Positions 41,383-52,607 of a stretch of 64,000 bases of DNA are shown here, one piece after another (the stretch's first letter is position 1; every line of letters starts with the position of its first letter). The DNA lies in contig JARFXM010000006.1 of NCBI GenBank assembly GCA_029532625.1, positions 1,736,001 through 1,800,000 of the forward strand, in the 5' to 3' direction. A program made the position numbers and the translations under genes. The stretch is from Lomentospora prolificans (Eukaryota; Ascomycota; Sordariomycetes; Microascales; Microascaceae). The notes under the pieces were generated by a model, which was not told where the DNA came from, made no database searches, and was given only the letters and a program-made list of their open reading frames with translations.

Positions 41383-43970
41383 ATGTCAGACAACGAATCC
41401 CTCGCAGGAGATCACGATCACCAGGTAAAACACGTCCTGAAAGTTCGTTCCCCATCGCCTGTCGACTAATAAAGTAATAGGCAGCCTACATTTTTGACCC
41501 TCGTGGCGAAGATGCAAGAACTGAGAGGCCATCGAAACGGCGCCGTACGTCCAAGAAGGCTCCGAAATCGAAACCCAAGGCCGCAGGCCCTGTTGCGCTC
41601 ACCTCCAAGCGGTCATACTTCGTACCTTTAATGCACGAGGCGGAAAAGCCCGAAATGGTTGAGAAGAGGGAGATGTTATTTAAGAAATCTTGGTCTCATG
41701 TCGAAAGCCGCATCAAGGTAAGAGCCTCTCGGAGTATTTTGACAACGCTGGGCAGAGGGCTAAACAGCTGGCGGGGAAAGCATATGTTGAGAGATGCGAA
41801 TAGTGCAACCCTCAAAGAAGTTGGCAACTTTGTCAGAGATGCCAAGAACCGCCGGTATATTGCTTCACCTTGTTTTTAAGTTACGTAGTCTTCCTAACAG
41901 CTGGAATGGCAGGGAGACAATTCCTTGCGCTTTTGTAGTGGCCGGCCCAAATCTCGCATCGCAAGATCTGCTCTTTGAGCAACTCGAGGAGAGCCTCGTG
42001 GGTTCGACGGAAAACAACAAATTTGTGCGACTGCGGTCAGCCGACGTGTCAAATACGAAGGCTGCGTTGAAAAAGATCATCCAGGATATTACTTGCAAAG
42101 CGTCCGGAGACGAAGACGGTCAACTGACAATTGGGAAATCCGTAAGCTTTCTCATTTTAGAACGCACCCGTCAATGTGTGCGCTGGTGTCGATTAACAGG
42201 AGATGTCTCGAATTTAGAATCGAAAGTACCTAAACTATGATCTGGCCGCCGTTCATGCGCTTCTCACTGCGCAAGGTGGCTGCGATCATGTCTTCATCGC
42301 TTTCCAGGATAGTGAGGGCTTCGACAGCTCGCTACTGTCCGATCTCATCCTCATTTTCAGGTAATTTAACAGATACACTTGACGCAACACGCCGGTCGGG
42401 TCACTGGACTAACAGGATGGACAGCAATTGGACGCAAATACCGTTCACACTCCTATTTGGCATTGCCACTTCCGTGGAACTCCTTCAGAACCGTCTCCGT
42501 AAGTCGGTTTGCGAGTATATTCAGGGTACTGAGTTCGACGTCACCCAAGGAACCAGCGTGCTGGAAGAGATCATCCTAAAAGTCGCGGTGACGTCGCCCG
42601 ACATACCACTCCTCATCGGCGGGCCTCTACTTGAGAGCATGATAAAACGGCAGCACGAGAAAGTAGCAGGCGTTCAGGATTTTATTAGCGCACTCAAGGT
42701 AAATTTGTTTTCATGGCAGCCATCCCCGTCCCTAGCCTGCCGGGACCTAGCAGCGATATTAACCCAGGCTCGTGTTTAGTATGCTTATATGACACATTTC
42801 TACGCGAACCCGCTCAGCGTGTTCGTTGGGTTTGAGTCGTGGGAAGCGGACTGGATTCAACCCGAACAGGCTCTAGCCCTCCGCTCCTCACCCTCATTTA
42901 AGAGGCGTATCGATGGCTTTGCCGATGACTCCGAAAACGCCCAGTATTCGCGCACTATGGTCGTTGATCTCTTCAAAGATGACAAGCTTCTGGTGGAGGA
43001 ACTTTCAGAGGTTGGGCTCAATAAAGCACAATACGGAGCCCAGATCCTCCGGGCTGTGAAGTGCTTGGCCGCCGTGCGATACCGCAATGGTAATCCTACG
43101 GCCATCACCCTCGAACTCTTAAGCCATAAAGGTATTAACCTCACAGACGATCACGACGCTATTGTGACGCTACGGAAGATGGATCCGGAGCGTGTCATCG
43201 CCGTGATGAAGGATATGCGGGCTGCCCTCAGCGAAAATAACTACGGTGAAATACCCGACAATACGGGCTCCAAGCTCGGGCTAGAGCTAGCTTCAGAAGC
43301 GGCTACGGATGGGAAGATATGCGAGGCATTATCCGAACGGATTCGGCGGGCAGAAGGACTACTCGTTAAGGCTAAAGAACAGGGCCGCACTCTGCGCAGC
43401 AAATATAGCGGCCAAACCAAGATTGTGAGAACAACAGTGGTAGCCCAGAAGGTACAGCTGAGCCACGACTCCGCCGCCCTCACCGAGGTGGACGAGGATT
43501 TTACCAAACTAGTTGATGAGCTGGTTGTGGAAGTTAAACGTAGCGGGATGGTGCCACCGGCTACGACCTGGCTGTTTAACGAGGTGTGGTACTACGACTC
43601 CAAGATCCCGCACAAAGAGGTCTTTATCCCCCGTCTTCGCACCGTCTTTGAGCGTGCGCTTGGGCGCCCACACGACTATCTCGGCTGTACCTGCTGTGGA
43701 GACGACACAGAGGGTGTTGATGCTATCTCGCCTCTTTCCCCGCCCGCCTCTATACTATATCATTTCTACCAAGAAGCAGGAAGCCTGATCAACGTTGCGG
43801 ATCTGTGGACCGCTTTTTACGGTGTCGTTGGCTCGGACTCGGGGGACGATGCTGATGAGACGGCAGCGTTGGCGCTCTTCTACCAAGGCCTTGCGGAACT
43901 CAAGAGCCTCGGCTTTGTAAAACCGAGTAAGAAGAAGACGGACCATGTCGCGAAGTTGAAGTGGCTCTGA
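41383..43970 (+). CDS. orc3: Origin recognition complex subunit 3
   Basis: ORC marks replication origins and loads MCM. Seven exons: 41383-41424, 41481-41717, 41781-41854, 41913-42141, 42218-42360, 42416-42698, 42780-43970; 732 aa, within the usual 600-750. Supporting blocks: SYFVPLMHE; RDANSATLKEV; the AAA+-like core (PCAFVVAGPN, IPFTLLFGIATSVELLQNRL, QGTEFDV); YMTHFYANPLSVFV; and the C-terminal winged-helix end (ALFYQGLAELKSLGFVKPSKKKTDHVAKLKWL), which is diagnostic for Orc3. As expected for Orc3, no Walker A is seen. Exon 3 requires an AAG acceptor at 41780, less common than CAG. The intron before exon 5 must run to TTTAG at 42217, because an earlier CAG would leave a TAG stop. Branch points (GCTAAA, CCTAAC, ATTAAC, ACTAAC) support the model. 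Confidence 0.93.
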
Positions 43971-44938
43971 AGGGGCCCGGGCATCGATTCGGAGTTGAAA
44001 GAAAACAGCGTGTTTTGTAACCCCCCGTCATCCTCTAGGACTGTATTTTTATTATTGAGAAAAAAAATAAAAAATAGAATAAAATAAAATAAGAATAAAA
44101 ATAAACGAGTCAGCCATTGTTCTGCGGACGCCAGCCGAGGGCTTCCATTGCTCTTTCCGCATGGATTCAAAGATGTACATTAGACTTTGAGGAGAAGACA
44201 TCAGGTGAATTCCTAGACCTGAAGGATATCTTGTCTTGCCTGCTGCTCCTGTGATCTACGCCACAGCATCGTCTACCCTCTCATTGAGTTATAACCATAT
44301 ACATGCACTCTACTGCTGTAGGCGGGAAGTGTACATGGCTTCAAATTCCTATACTTCCAAACTGGAGTTAAACAATAGCCCAATGTCAAGGAAAGAGCGA
44401 GTCAGCCCCTCAATAAAGAACGGTATTCATTGACAGAATTCCGACGATGGTCGAAAGAGGGAGCTGAGCAATCGTTCATAAAGGCCAGCAGCTCCTACCA
44501 ATTCCAGTCCTGATTCTCAGCTCCTCTTAACTCTAATTTTGTTCATGATTCTCTCCAGCTCCTTCTCACTTATATGTATCGTTCTGTAATGAAACACTAA
44601 ACTCACGATAGCCTCAACCTAGTCAAGCACATCCATCTACTTCAAGTTTTTTCCTAATCAGTATTCTTCAGCTCTCCTTAATCCTGACCAAAACCAAACC
44701 AAACAGGGTCAACCAATACATACGCTCCTTAACCCACCCTCCTTGACGCTTCGTCCTGCACTTCCGATTGCAATCGTCGAGGGCAAGAACTACAACTTCC
44801 ACGACCCTGCAGAGATCCGTCCAAGCCAGTTTTCCAAGCCGTACGTTTGCAGCCATTCATGCCAAGCAAAACCGCCCTTGTTGAAGACCTAACTCACATA
44901 CCAAGCAGGCATCACCACCCCGTTCCCAAAAGCCAGCC
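43971..44938. other. Intergenic region with probable 5' leader intron
   Basis: 970 nt. An A/T-rich stretch (44056-44105) follows ORC3. At 44841-44908 a GTACGT donor, CTAAC and CAG acceptor outline a likely 68-nt intron in the 5' untranslated region of the gene at 44939. Upstream ATGs near 44545 and 44574 open only very short frames. Confidence 0.55.
44841..44908 (+). other. Probable 5' UTR intron
   Basis: GTACGT donor, CTAACTC branch, CAG acceptor, 68 nt, ending 30 nt before the start codon at 44939. Confidence 0.5.
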
Positions 44939-45391
44939 ATGTCCGTCGAGTCCCCCGGCCCAGCGAGCCTCACCGCCCGCCGCTCCTCCACCTCCCACAA
45001 TTTCCAAACCAAGCTCTCCCAAATGGCCCTTCAGCTCTCCCCTCTCGTGCAGGTCACGACCGGCGCCATCCACCCGCGCTTCCCGCGCCTCTTTGTCAAC
45101 TACTGGCTCCTCACAGAACCCGAGCTTGACGCGCTCGCCGCCTTCTACCACCAGCGCGGCACGGGCCCCGACGATGATTACGACGACGGCAACGACGCCT
45201 CGTTCTGGAAGAATGAGTACCCCGTGCCCGTGCGCTGGGAGGACAACGCCAGCCTCGAGACCAAAAGGAGGAGGTTCGGGAGGTTCATCGGCCTGAGGGG
45301 TTGCGAGAGCCCCGTTTTGAATATGGAGGATTGGACAAGAGTTGATATTCCTGATGACGATAGCTTGAATAAGATGAGGTGGTATGGTTGA
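44939..45391 (+). CDS. Small conserved-looking protein of unknown function
   Basis: Single exon, 150 aa. Begins with a Ser/Thr-rich stretch, then a predicted folded part: TTGAIHPRFPRLFVNYWLLTEPELDALAAFYHQR at about 40-74, an acidic Asp-rich loop (DDDYDDGND), and FWKNEYPVPVRWEDN with RRFGRFIGLRGCESP and NMEDWTRVDI near the end. Trp-rich with no signal peptide or membrane segment. I recall similar short proteins as hypothetical in filamentous fungi but cannot give a function. The start is the first ATG after the likely leader intron. Confidence 0.75.
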   Translation: MSVESPGPASLTARRSSTSHNFQTKLSQMALQLSPLVQVTTGAIHPRFPRLFVNYWLLTEPELDALAAFYHQRGTGPDDDYDDGNDASFWKNEYPVPVRWEDNASLETKRRRFGRFIGLRGCESPVLNMEDWTRVDIPDDDSLNKMRWYG

Positions 45392-45941
45392 GAGGACGAG
45401 CGATACCATAATAGGATGATGAGGTCCTGGACTTGTGACGTCGATGTGATACCGGGCGTCGAAGCGAGACGTGGGATTTGCGAATTGCACCAGAGGAATG
45501 TACGCTAGAATTAACCACACGAGCAACTGCGCAAGCATTCTCAAGACATTATTCCAGTCGAGAGGTGAGGAAAAACAACATAGAAGGGTTTGACAAGGAC
45601 GGCTTCTTGTTACCACTTATGTGAATTGCGCATCTGATAATTACTCCCCAAAGAAAAAAAAAACCAAGGAGGCCCTTATGAAGCCAAAACACTGAAAACC
45701 GGAACGCCTACATAAATATTTGCGTGAATGCTATCCTTCCCCCTCGCCGGCATCGGGCGACTAAAAATTGGACGTCGACATATTTTACAAGTATAGTGGT
45801 TGCCACTGCTTCCTCGTCTCGTCCCTTCTATGCTCTAGGAACAACGTGTCGGCGTCGGCATTCGGAGACATGCGGCAGGTATTAGCCCCGTCATGGTCCA
45901 TGGTTAGGCTAGGTTTGGAATCGTGGTTCGGTGCGTTGTAT
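45392..45941. other. Convergent intergenic region
   Basis: 550 nt between the 150-aa gene (+) and SEC66 (-), holding both 3' regions. An A-run lies at 45655-45663. No gene is seen. Confidence 0.6.
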
Positions 45942-46898
45942 TTATTTCTTGCCCTTCTTCTTCTTAGACGGCGTAGCAGTGGGCGTTCCTTCGGCGGGAG
46001 TAGCAGGAGCGGGACCTTTGGCAGGAGTGGCGGCGGGTGTAGCAGCGGGGGTGTTGGAAGTGGAAGCCTTCGCAGGAGTGGCGGCAGGAGTGCTGGCATC
46101 GACGAGAACACCGTCATCCTCGCTGGCTGGCTTGCCAGTGGACCCTTTCTCAGCCTCCTCGTCGTTCAGGAGCTCGTTGGTAATGGTGGCTTTGCGTTTC
46201 TCCCACCATTCTCGCTCGCTGACGACGTTGCTTTGGATCTCCTCGAGGCGCTTGCGGAATTGCATGTTTACGGCGATTTCATTGGCTGACTGGAAAATAA
46301 ACTGGCCCCAGTTGGGAGCGATGGCGTTGGCCTAGACCATGAGGGTTAGCAAGTGACGATTATTTAAGGGGGCCCAGGCTGGAGGCTGCGTCTGTTGGCT
46401 TACCTCCATAACAACATCTCGTAGTTCGTTCTCCATCTCCTTTTCGGCACGCTGGAAGCGCTGCCACAGGTCGTCACCGACGCTTCCTTTCTGAAGGAGG
46501 GATGTGATAGCTTGCTTGGCGGTGCGGATTTGAACAAGGCGGTTGATGTCTTCGACCGCGCGACGAAGTAGCGCAGCCTTGAGGACGTTGTCGGGGACTT
46601 TCTCGGCGGATTCGTCGCCATTCTCGGGGTCCATGTGGAGAAGAGAAAGGTAGATATTCCGTTGGAGGTGAGGTCCAAACCAGGGCTCCAGGTTGGCAGC
46701 TTGGGCTACACATGGGCGGCTCAAAATTAGTGTTCCACGCTCTGGAAATCGCGAGAGTCCAGGAAGGAATAAAGGAGACAACTCACTAGCTTTGCGCTTT
46801 CGGTATACACTGGAGAAGGTCATTAGGGAGCCACTGAGAACGATGAGGTAGGCAAAGGGGAGGGCAAGGCCCACCCAATCTACTTCGAGGCCAAGCAT
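45942..46898 (-). CDS. sec66: Translocation protein Sec66 (Sec71)
   Basis: Non-essential subunit of the Sec62/63 complex for post-translational import into the ER. Exons: 46898-46787, 46705-46404, 46331-45942; 267 aa. A hydrophobic segment at about 8-30 (WVGLALPFAYLIVLSGSLMTF) is followed by the basic YRKRKA. Next come the conserved cytosolic block EPWFGPHLQRNIYLSLLHM, the helical GDDLWQRFQRAEKEMENELRDVV, and ANAIAPNWGQFIFQSANEIAVN with W-W-E-K-R. These define the family. The last 65 residues are a Thr-Pro-Ala repeat region ending KKKKGKK, an extension with histone-H1-like composition. Intron phases are 1 and 0, with a GGTTAG-type branch in the second intron. Confidence 0.93.
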
Positions 46899-47890
46899 CT
46901 TGAAGGGTCTATGACAGATGCAGGAATAAAGGAAATGGCAGCAAGAGGAAAAAAAAAAGAGGGAAAATGAATGAATGTCAGCTGCCTAAGTTGCAGCTAC
47001 TGGGAAGGGGGAGGGGATGGTGTGTGTGTGTCTTGTCGAGGTTCGACGGCGATGATGCATCTGAGCTCAGAAAAACCTAAAGTCGCGGCCAGCTGTTCTC
47101 TTTGAATTTCAACTCGACATGGCTTAATGTTTGCTGGCCTTAACCTTGCTGCGCGGCAGGTGGACGGCAACTTCCGAGAAACAGAAATAAAGGACAGAGT
47201 CAAAAGGCACCAGTGTAGATTACATAATCCAAACATTTCGGACTGTAGTTATTCCGTGATTCAAGCACCAGGTGGGGGGATGAGATGTTCGAGGGGCGGC
47301 TGGCGGGCTGATTTGGGGGGTTTTGGGGTTGACTCCGATTCCGGCAGGAAACCCACTCTGAAGAATTGCGGGCATGACAATTGGTCAATGGCTGAACCCT
47401 GCAGCCAGGCGCCGAAAACCTGGGGACTGTCATTGCTGGTTTGGTCTCCACTGGTTGGTTTTGTTCTTGCCGTCTCTGACGCGAGCCTTGACCAAGAATA
47501 TCTGTGGCTGTGGTAACACGACTACAGACACCCTGATCGGCCTCGTCTCTCCGGAGTGCCAGCCGTATGAGGTCAGCATCTCTTCGAGATATTTTATGTC
47601 GCGTGAGCAGAGTGACGCACGGCTTCCTGTGTTGAATCAAGTCTACGGTAGGACCTCACTACATCGTTCCCAGGAGAGGCGGCGAGGTTGACCTGACCCT
47701 CATTGCTCTTGAAACTAATATTGAAGACACTGTGCAGACGAGAGCCGGGCACCGGAGGTACCAGCATCTAGGGAAATGACAACGCCATGCAGAATGCGGA
47801 GCAGATCAAGAAAATGTAGGTACACCTCCAATCCTTCTCTGCAGCTATTCACGCCAGTCAGGTTCGGTCCCTTACCCCCAACTTTAACAG

Positions 47891-47910
47891 AAAAAAAAAT
47901 TTTTTTTTTT
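47891..47910. repeat. A-tract/T-tract palindrome
   Basis: Nine A followed by eleven T, self-complementary, likely a rigid nucleosome-excluding element upstream of the carbamoyl-phosphate synthase gene. Confidence 0.9.
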
Positions 47911-47984
47911 AAGCACATGGACCGGGCGACCAAAACGGCGGTGGGCCCCGCGACCACTTTCCTCTTGTTTGTACTTTTTTTTTC

Positions 47985-48016
47985 TTCCTTTCTTCCTTTC
48001 TTCCTTTCTTCCTTTT
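47985..48016. repeat. TTCCTTTC octamer microsatellite
   Basis: Four tandem octamers of pure pyrimidine on the + strand, preceded by a T9 run. Confidence 0.9.
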
Positions 48017-48876
48017 AAGTCTCACACCTTGTAGCCATCTATAATAGTATTCAAAAGGTTTGCATTTCGTCCCCTATAGTATAGGGTGTTCACTGACCGC
48101 AGTGCTGGCATGTACGACTGTCCAAGTATGGCACCAAGCCGCAGATATATGCCATGGTCGTTCTTTGGGGCAAGATGTCACACCTTTTGTTGAGCTGCAC
48201 CAGGGATGGGCCACTATTAGCTACCGTCTTAGAGTCCATGGCCAGCGTACAGGGCTTTGCCCAAGTTCGGCATAGAGGTTGGCACCGTCTCCAGGACCGG
48301 TGTGCATACTGTGTTACCCAACGGTAGCGTTTTATTTCTAGAGGGGAAACTGCTGGCAATGGTCTTGCAGTTATCCATGATCCCCAAGGTACTTCTAAGA
48401 TCCGGATGCACCAGCAAAGATTGCATGTCACCTTTAGCAGGAAATTCATAGTAGTGCTGGCAGCTAGCATCTTCAGGGTGTATTTGCCTTAAGTAATGTA
48501 TCATTGATCTGATCCACTCCTCCAGCACTTCAAGTTTAGCTCGACTCCGGCACCAAAACGGCCGTTGTACAAAGTGGTGTAGCGTGGAGCTCCGTAAATC
48601 AGGGCGATTGAACACAGTGCTTATCTTATCGGTACCGTCTCCCACTGGTTCGTCAATATTTTTTTCTTCCCTGGCATCCCACCACCTCCTGCAAGAGTCA
48701 TATCTCCCACCGCCCAGCATCGTCACCACCCATCTTTTCTCTTCTTCCAACTCCCTCCCTCTCCACCATAGCCCTTACTGTCTAGGAAGTTTCAATTGGG
48801 ACCGACAGAGGCCAGATAGCCTCCTTTTGTTCCTTCTATCTGGATCTGTCCTTTACTTCCTACACAGTACGTCGCC

Positions 48877-51800
48877 ATGTCTGGCAGGCTCGCCGGTCGA
48901 GCTCCGGCTCTGCTCCGACAAGGCCGACGATTGCTCGCGCCCTCTCCTCTTGCTGCTCGCAGCTTCACCAGCCCCGCAGCTGCTTCCTCTCCTCTCCTCC
49001 GCCTTCAGACTGGCCGCTCTACTTTTTCCCAGAAGCGCCTCCTCTCCACCACCTTATTGCGAGCCTCTAGCGCTGGTGATTCCCAGCCGCCGCCAGACTC
49101 CAAGGCCTACCTTGCCAGCGGCGCCGTGAAACCCTTGTCCCAGGTCGATGTCAAGAAGGTCCTCGTTGTAGGAAGCGGTGGTCTTTCCATTGGCCAGGCT
49201 GGAGAGTTTGATTATTCTGGTTTGTACCCCCAAGCTTGCCATTCACGCATTTCCGTGTCCTTTCCGACCTTTTTTTTCTTTTCACCTTCTATTCTTATAA
49301 ATCTTTCTATGAGTCACGCGAGCACCCGGGTGGTATGAGAGCTAACACGCAGCATTTTCCGTGGAATAGGATCCCAAGCTCTCAAGGCTTTGAAGGAGGC
49401 TGGCGTCGCCTCAGTCCTTATCAACCCTAATATTGCCACCATCCAGACGAACCACAGCCTCGCCGACGAGGTGTACTACCTCCCTGTCACCCCCGAATAT
49501 GTTTCCTACGTCATTGAGAAGGAAAAGCCCGATGGCATCTTCCTGTCTTTCGGTGGCCAGACTGCTCTGAACCTCGGCGTCCAGATGCAGCGTCTGGGCC
49601 TTTTTGAGAAGTACGGTGTCAAGGTCCTTGGTACTAGTGTCCGAACCCTCGAGCTCTCTGAGGATCGTGATCTCTTCGCCAAGGCCCTTGAGGAGATCAA
49701 CATCCCAATCGCCAAGTCCATTGCCGTCGGAACTGTCGATGAGGCTATCGATGCCGCTGAAAAGGTCGGCTACCCCATCATCGTCCGCGCTGCCTATGCT
49801 CTTGGTGGTCTCGGATCAGGCTTCGCGAACAACGAGGAGGAGCTCCGCAACATGGCTGCTCGCTCTCTTACTCTCTCCCCCCAGATTTTGGTCGAGAAGT
49901 CGCTCAAGGGCTGGAAAGAGGTCGAGTACGAAGTGGTTCGCGACGCCAACAACAATTGTATCACTGTCTGCAACATGGAGAACTTCGATCCCCTCGGTAT
50001 CCACACCGGTGACTCCATCGTCGTAGCTCCCAGCCAGACTCTTAGCGACGAGGAGTACCACATGCTCCGAACTGCTGCCATCAAGATTGTTCGCCATCTC
50101 GGTGTCGTGGGAGAGTGCAACGTTCAGTATGCCCTCCAGCCTGACGGTCTTGACTACAGGGTCATTGAGGTCAACGCTCGTCTCTCTCGTTCTTCTGCTC
50201 TCGCCTCCAAGGCCACCGGCTACCCTCTCGCTTACACTGCCGCGAAGATTGGCCTGGGCCATACTCTCCCCGAGCTCCCCAACGCCGTTACCAAAACCAC
50301 TACCGCCAACTTCGAGCCCTCTCTTGACTACATCGTCACCAAGATTCCCCGATGGGATCTTTCCAAGTTCCAGCACGTCAAGCGAGATATTGGTAGCGCT
50401 ATGAAGTCGGTTGGTGAGGTCATGGCTATCGGCCGTACTTTCGAGGAGTCCTTCCAGAAGGCTATCCGTCAGGTTGACCCCAAGTTCCTCGGTTTCCAGG
50501 GTGACAAGTTCGAGGACCTCGATGCTGAACTCCAGAACCCTACCGACCGCAGGTGGCTCGCCGTTGGCCAAGCTATGCTCCACGAGAACTACTCTGTCGA
50601 TAGGGTGCACGCCCTTACCAAGATCGACAAGTGGTTCCTGCATAAGCTTCAGAACCTCGTCAACTGCACGAAGGAACTCCAGCAGGCTGGTAGCCTCGAG
50701 GCTCTGAGGAAGGATCAGGTCTTGAACGCCAAGAAGATGGGTTTCTCTGACAAGCAGATCGCCAACGCCGTCCACAGCACCGAGGACGAGGTTAGGGCTT
50801 ACCGATTGAGCCTGGGCATCCGCCCCTGGGTTAAGAAGATTGATACCCTCGCCGCGGAGTTCCCCGCCGATACCAACTATCTGTACACGACCTACAACGC
50901 GTCCACCCACGACGTTCAGTTCAATGACAAGGGTACCATCATTCTCGGCAGCGGCGTCTACCGAATCGGTAGCTCCGTCGAGTTCGATTGGTGCGCTGTC
51001 AGCGCTACCCAAGCGCTCCGACAGATGGGCCAGAAGACCGTCATGATCAACTATAACCCCGAGACCTACTCTACCGATTTCGATACTGCTGATAGGCTAT
51101 ACTTCGAGGAGCTTAGTTACGAGCGAGTTATGGATATCTACGAGCTCGAAAGCGCCTCTGGCGTCGTCGTCTCCGTCGGCGGGCAGCTTCCTCAGAACAT
51201 CGCTCTTCGACTACAGGAAACCGGAAAGGCCAACGTCCTCGGTACCGACCCCAAGGATATCGACAGGGCTGAGGACCGCCAGAAGTTCTCCGAAATTCTC
51301 GACAGCATCGGCGTCGACCAGCCTGCCTGGAAGGAGCTTACCTCGGTCCAGGCTGCTGAGGCCTTCGCCGAGGAAGTCGGCTACCCTGTTCTCGTTCGCC
51401 CCAGCTACGTCCTTTCCGGTGCCGCTATGACTGTCATCCGCAGCAAGGAGGACCTCAAGGTCAAGCTCGAGGCCGCCAGCGAGGTTTCCCCTGACCACCC
51501 CGTTGTCATCAGCAAGTTCATTGAGGACGCCCAGGAGATTGACGTCGACGCTGTTGCCTCCAAGGGTAGCCTGGTTATCCATGCGGTTTCTGAGCATGTT
51601 GAGCAGGCCGGTGTTCACTCCGGTGATGCCACTCTTGTCCTCCCCCCGCCAACCTCGACCAGAACACCCTGGAGCGAGTCAAGGGCATTGCTGAGAAGGT
51701 TGCCAAGGCTTGGAACATCACTGGCCCCTTCAACATGCAGATCATCAAGGCTGATGACCCCAGCGGTGGAGAGCCTGCCCTCAAGGTTATTGAGTGCAAC

Positions 51801-52607
51801 CTCCGTGCTTCTCGATCATTCCCCTTCGTCAGCAAGGTACTTGGTGTCAACTTCATCGATGTCGCCACCAAGGCCCTCGTTGGCCAGGATGTTCCCGATT
51901 TCACAAACCTCATGAACACCAAGCGTGACTACTTGGCGACTAAGGTTCCCCAGTTCTCCTGGACTCGTCTTGCTGGTGCCGATCCCTTCTTGGGCGTCGA
52001 GATGTCCAGCACCGGTGAGATTGCTTGCTTCGGAAAGGACCTTGTTGAGGCTTACTGGGCCTCTCTTCAGTCGACCATGAACTTCAGGGTACCTCAGCCC
52101 GGCGAGGGTCTCCTCTTCGGAGGTGATCTCAACAAGAACTGGTTGACCACCGTCATCGACTACCTTTCGCCCCTCGGTTACAAGTTCTACGCTGCGGACA
52201 AGACCGTGAAGGAGTTCCTTGAGTCTACGGCCAAGGACAAGATCAATGTTCAGGTTATTGAGTTCCCCACGGAGGACAAGCGAGCCCTCCGAGAGGTATT
52301 TGCCAAATACGATATCCGCGGTGTCTTCAACCTGGCGCTGGCTCGCGGTAAGACTGTTACGGATGTTGACTACGTCATGCGACGAAACGCTGTCGATTTC
52401 GGTGTTCCTCTGTTCATGGAACCTAACGTAAGTTTATCTAATAGAGATTTCTCGCCAGTTGATTTCTTGAAGGTTTGATTGCTAACTGTTGTATTCCAGA
52501 CCGCTATGCTCTTCGCGCAGTGCATGAAGGAGAAGCTTCCCCGGGGCGAGGGTATTCCTAGCGAGGTCCGCCGCTGGTCCGAGTTTATTGGCGGAAAGCC
52601 TTTGTAA
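48877..52607 (+). CDS. arg-3: Arginine-specific carbamoyl-phosphate synthase, large chain, mitochondrial (with frameshift)
   Basis: Makes carbamoyl phosphate for arginine synthesis from bicarbonate, ATP and ammonia supplied by the separate small subunit. Exons: 48877-49219, 49370-52427, 52500-52607. About 60 residues of Arg/Ser/Ala-rich presequence (TFSQKRLLSTTLL) precede VKKVLVVGSGGLSIGQAGEFDYSG. Two ATP-grasp halves follow (first from about residue 95, second beginning IILGSGVYRIGSSVEFDWCA), then an MGS-type regulatory domain (WLTTVIDYLSPLGYKFYA). There is no glutaminase or aspartate transcarbamylase part, which separates it from the pyrimidine enzyme. The frame breaks at a run of six C (51642-51647): codons before it read V-L-P, those after read A-N-L-D-Q in another frame, so one base is missing within LPPANLDQ. 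As given, translation leaves the correct frame and stops at 51915. With one base restored the length would be about 1169 aa, normal for the family. A sequencing indel is the simplest cause. Confidence 0.92.
51642..51647 (+). other. Frameshift site (one base short) in the carbamoyl-phosphate synthase gene
   Basis: C6 homopolymer where the reading frame shifts by one base. Coding continues without other damage on both sides. Confidence 0.9.

Larger units (their letters stand above)
46899..48876. other. Divergent intergenic region with repeats
   Basis: 2.0 kb between SEC66 (-) and the carbamoyl-phosphate synthase gene (+). It contains an A9-T11 tract (47891-47910), a TTCCTTTC octamer repeat (47985-48016) and a TGTGTGTGTGT run (about 47020-47030). 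The final 200 nt are CT-rich and probably the leader. Open frames at 48090-48750 on both strands have no recognisable domain. A half-match to the TGACTC general amino-acid-control site occurs near 47333, but it is too weak to claim. Confidence 0.55.

Noticed and set aside
42200..42217. Apparent in-frame stop (TAG) in ORC3
   Set aside because: It belongs to the intron: the acceptor is this TAG itself, and the next codons continue conserved ORC3 sequence.
47325..47340. Possible general amino-acid-control (TGACTC) site upstream of the carbamoyl-phosphate synthase gene
   Set aside because: Only a half-match, 1.5 kb from the start codon, and expected by chance.
49816..51012. 398-codon frame on the - strand
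   Set aside because: Shadow of the strongly biased carbamoyl-phosphate synthase codons; no recognisable domain.
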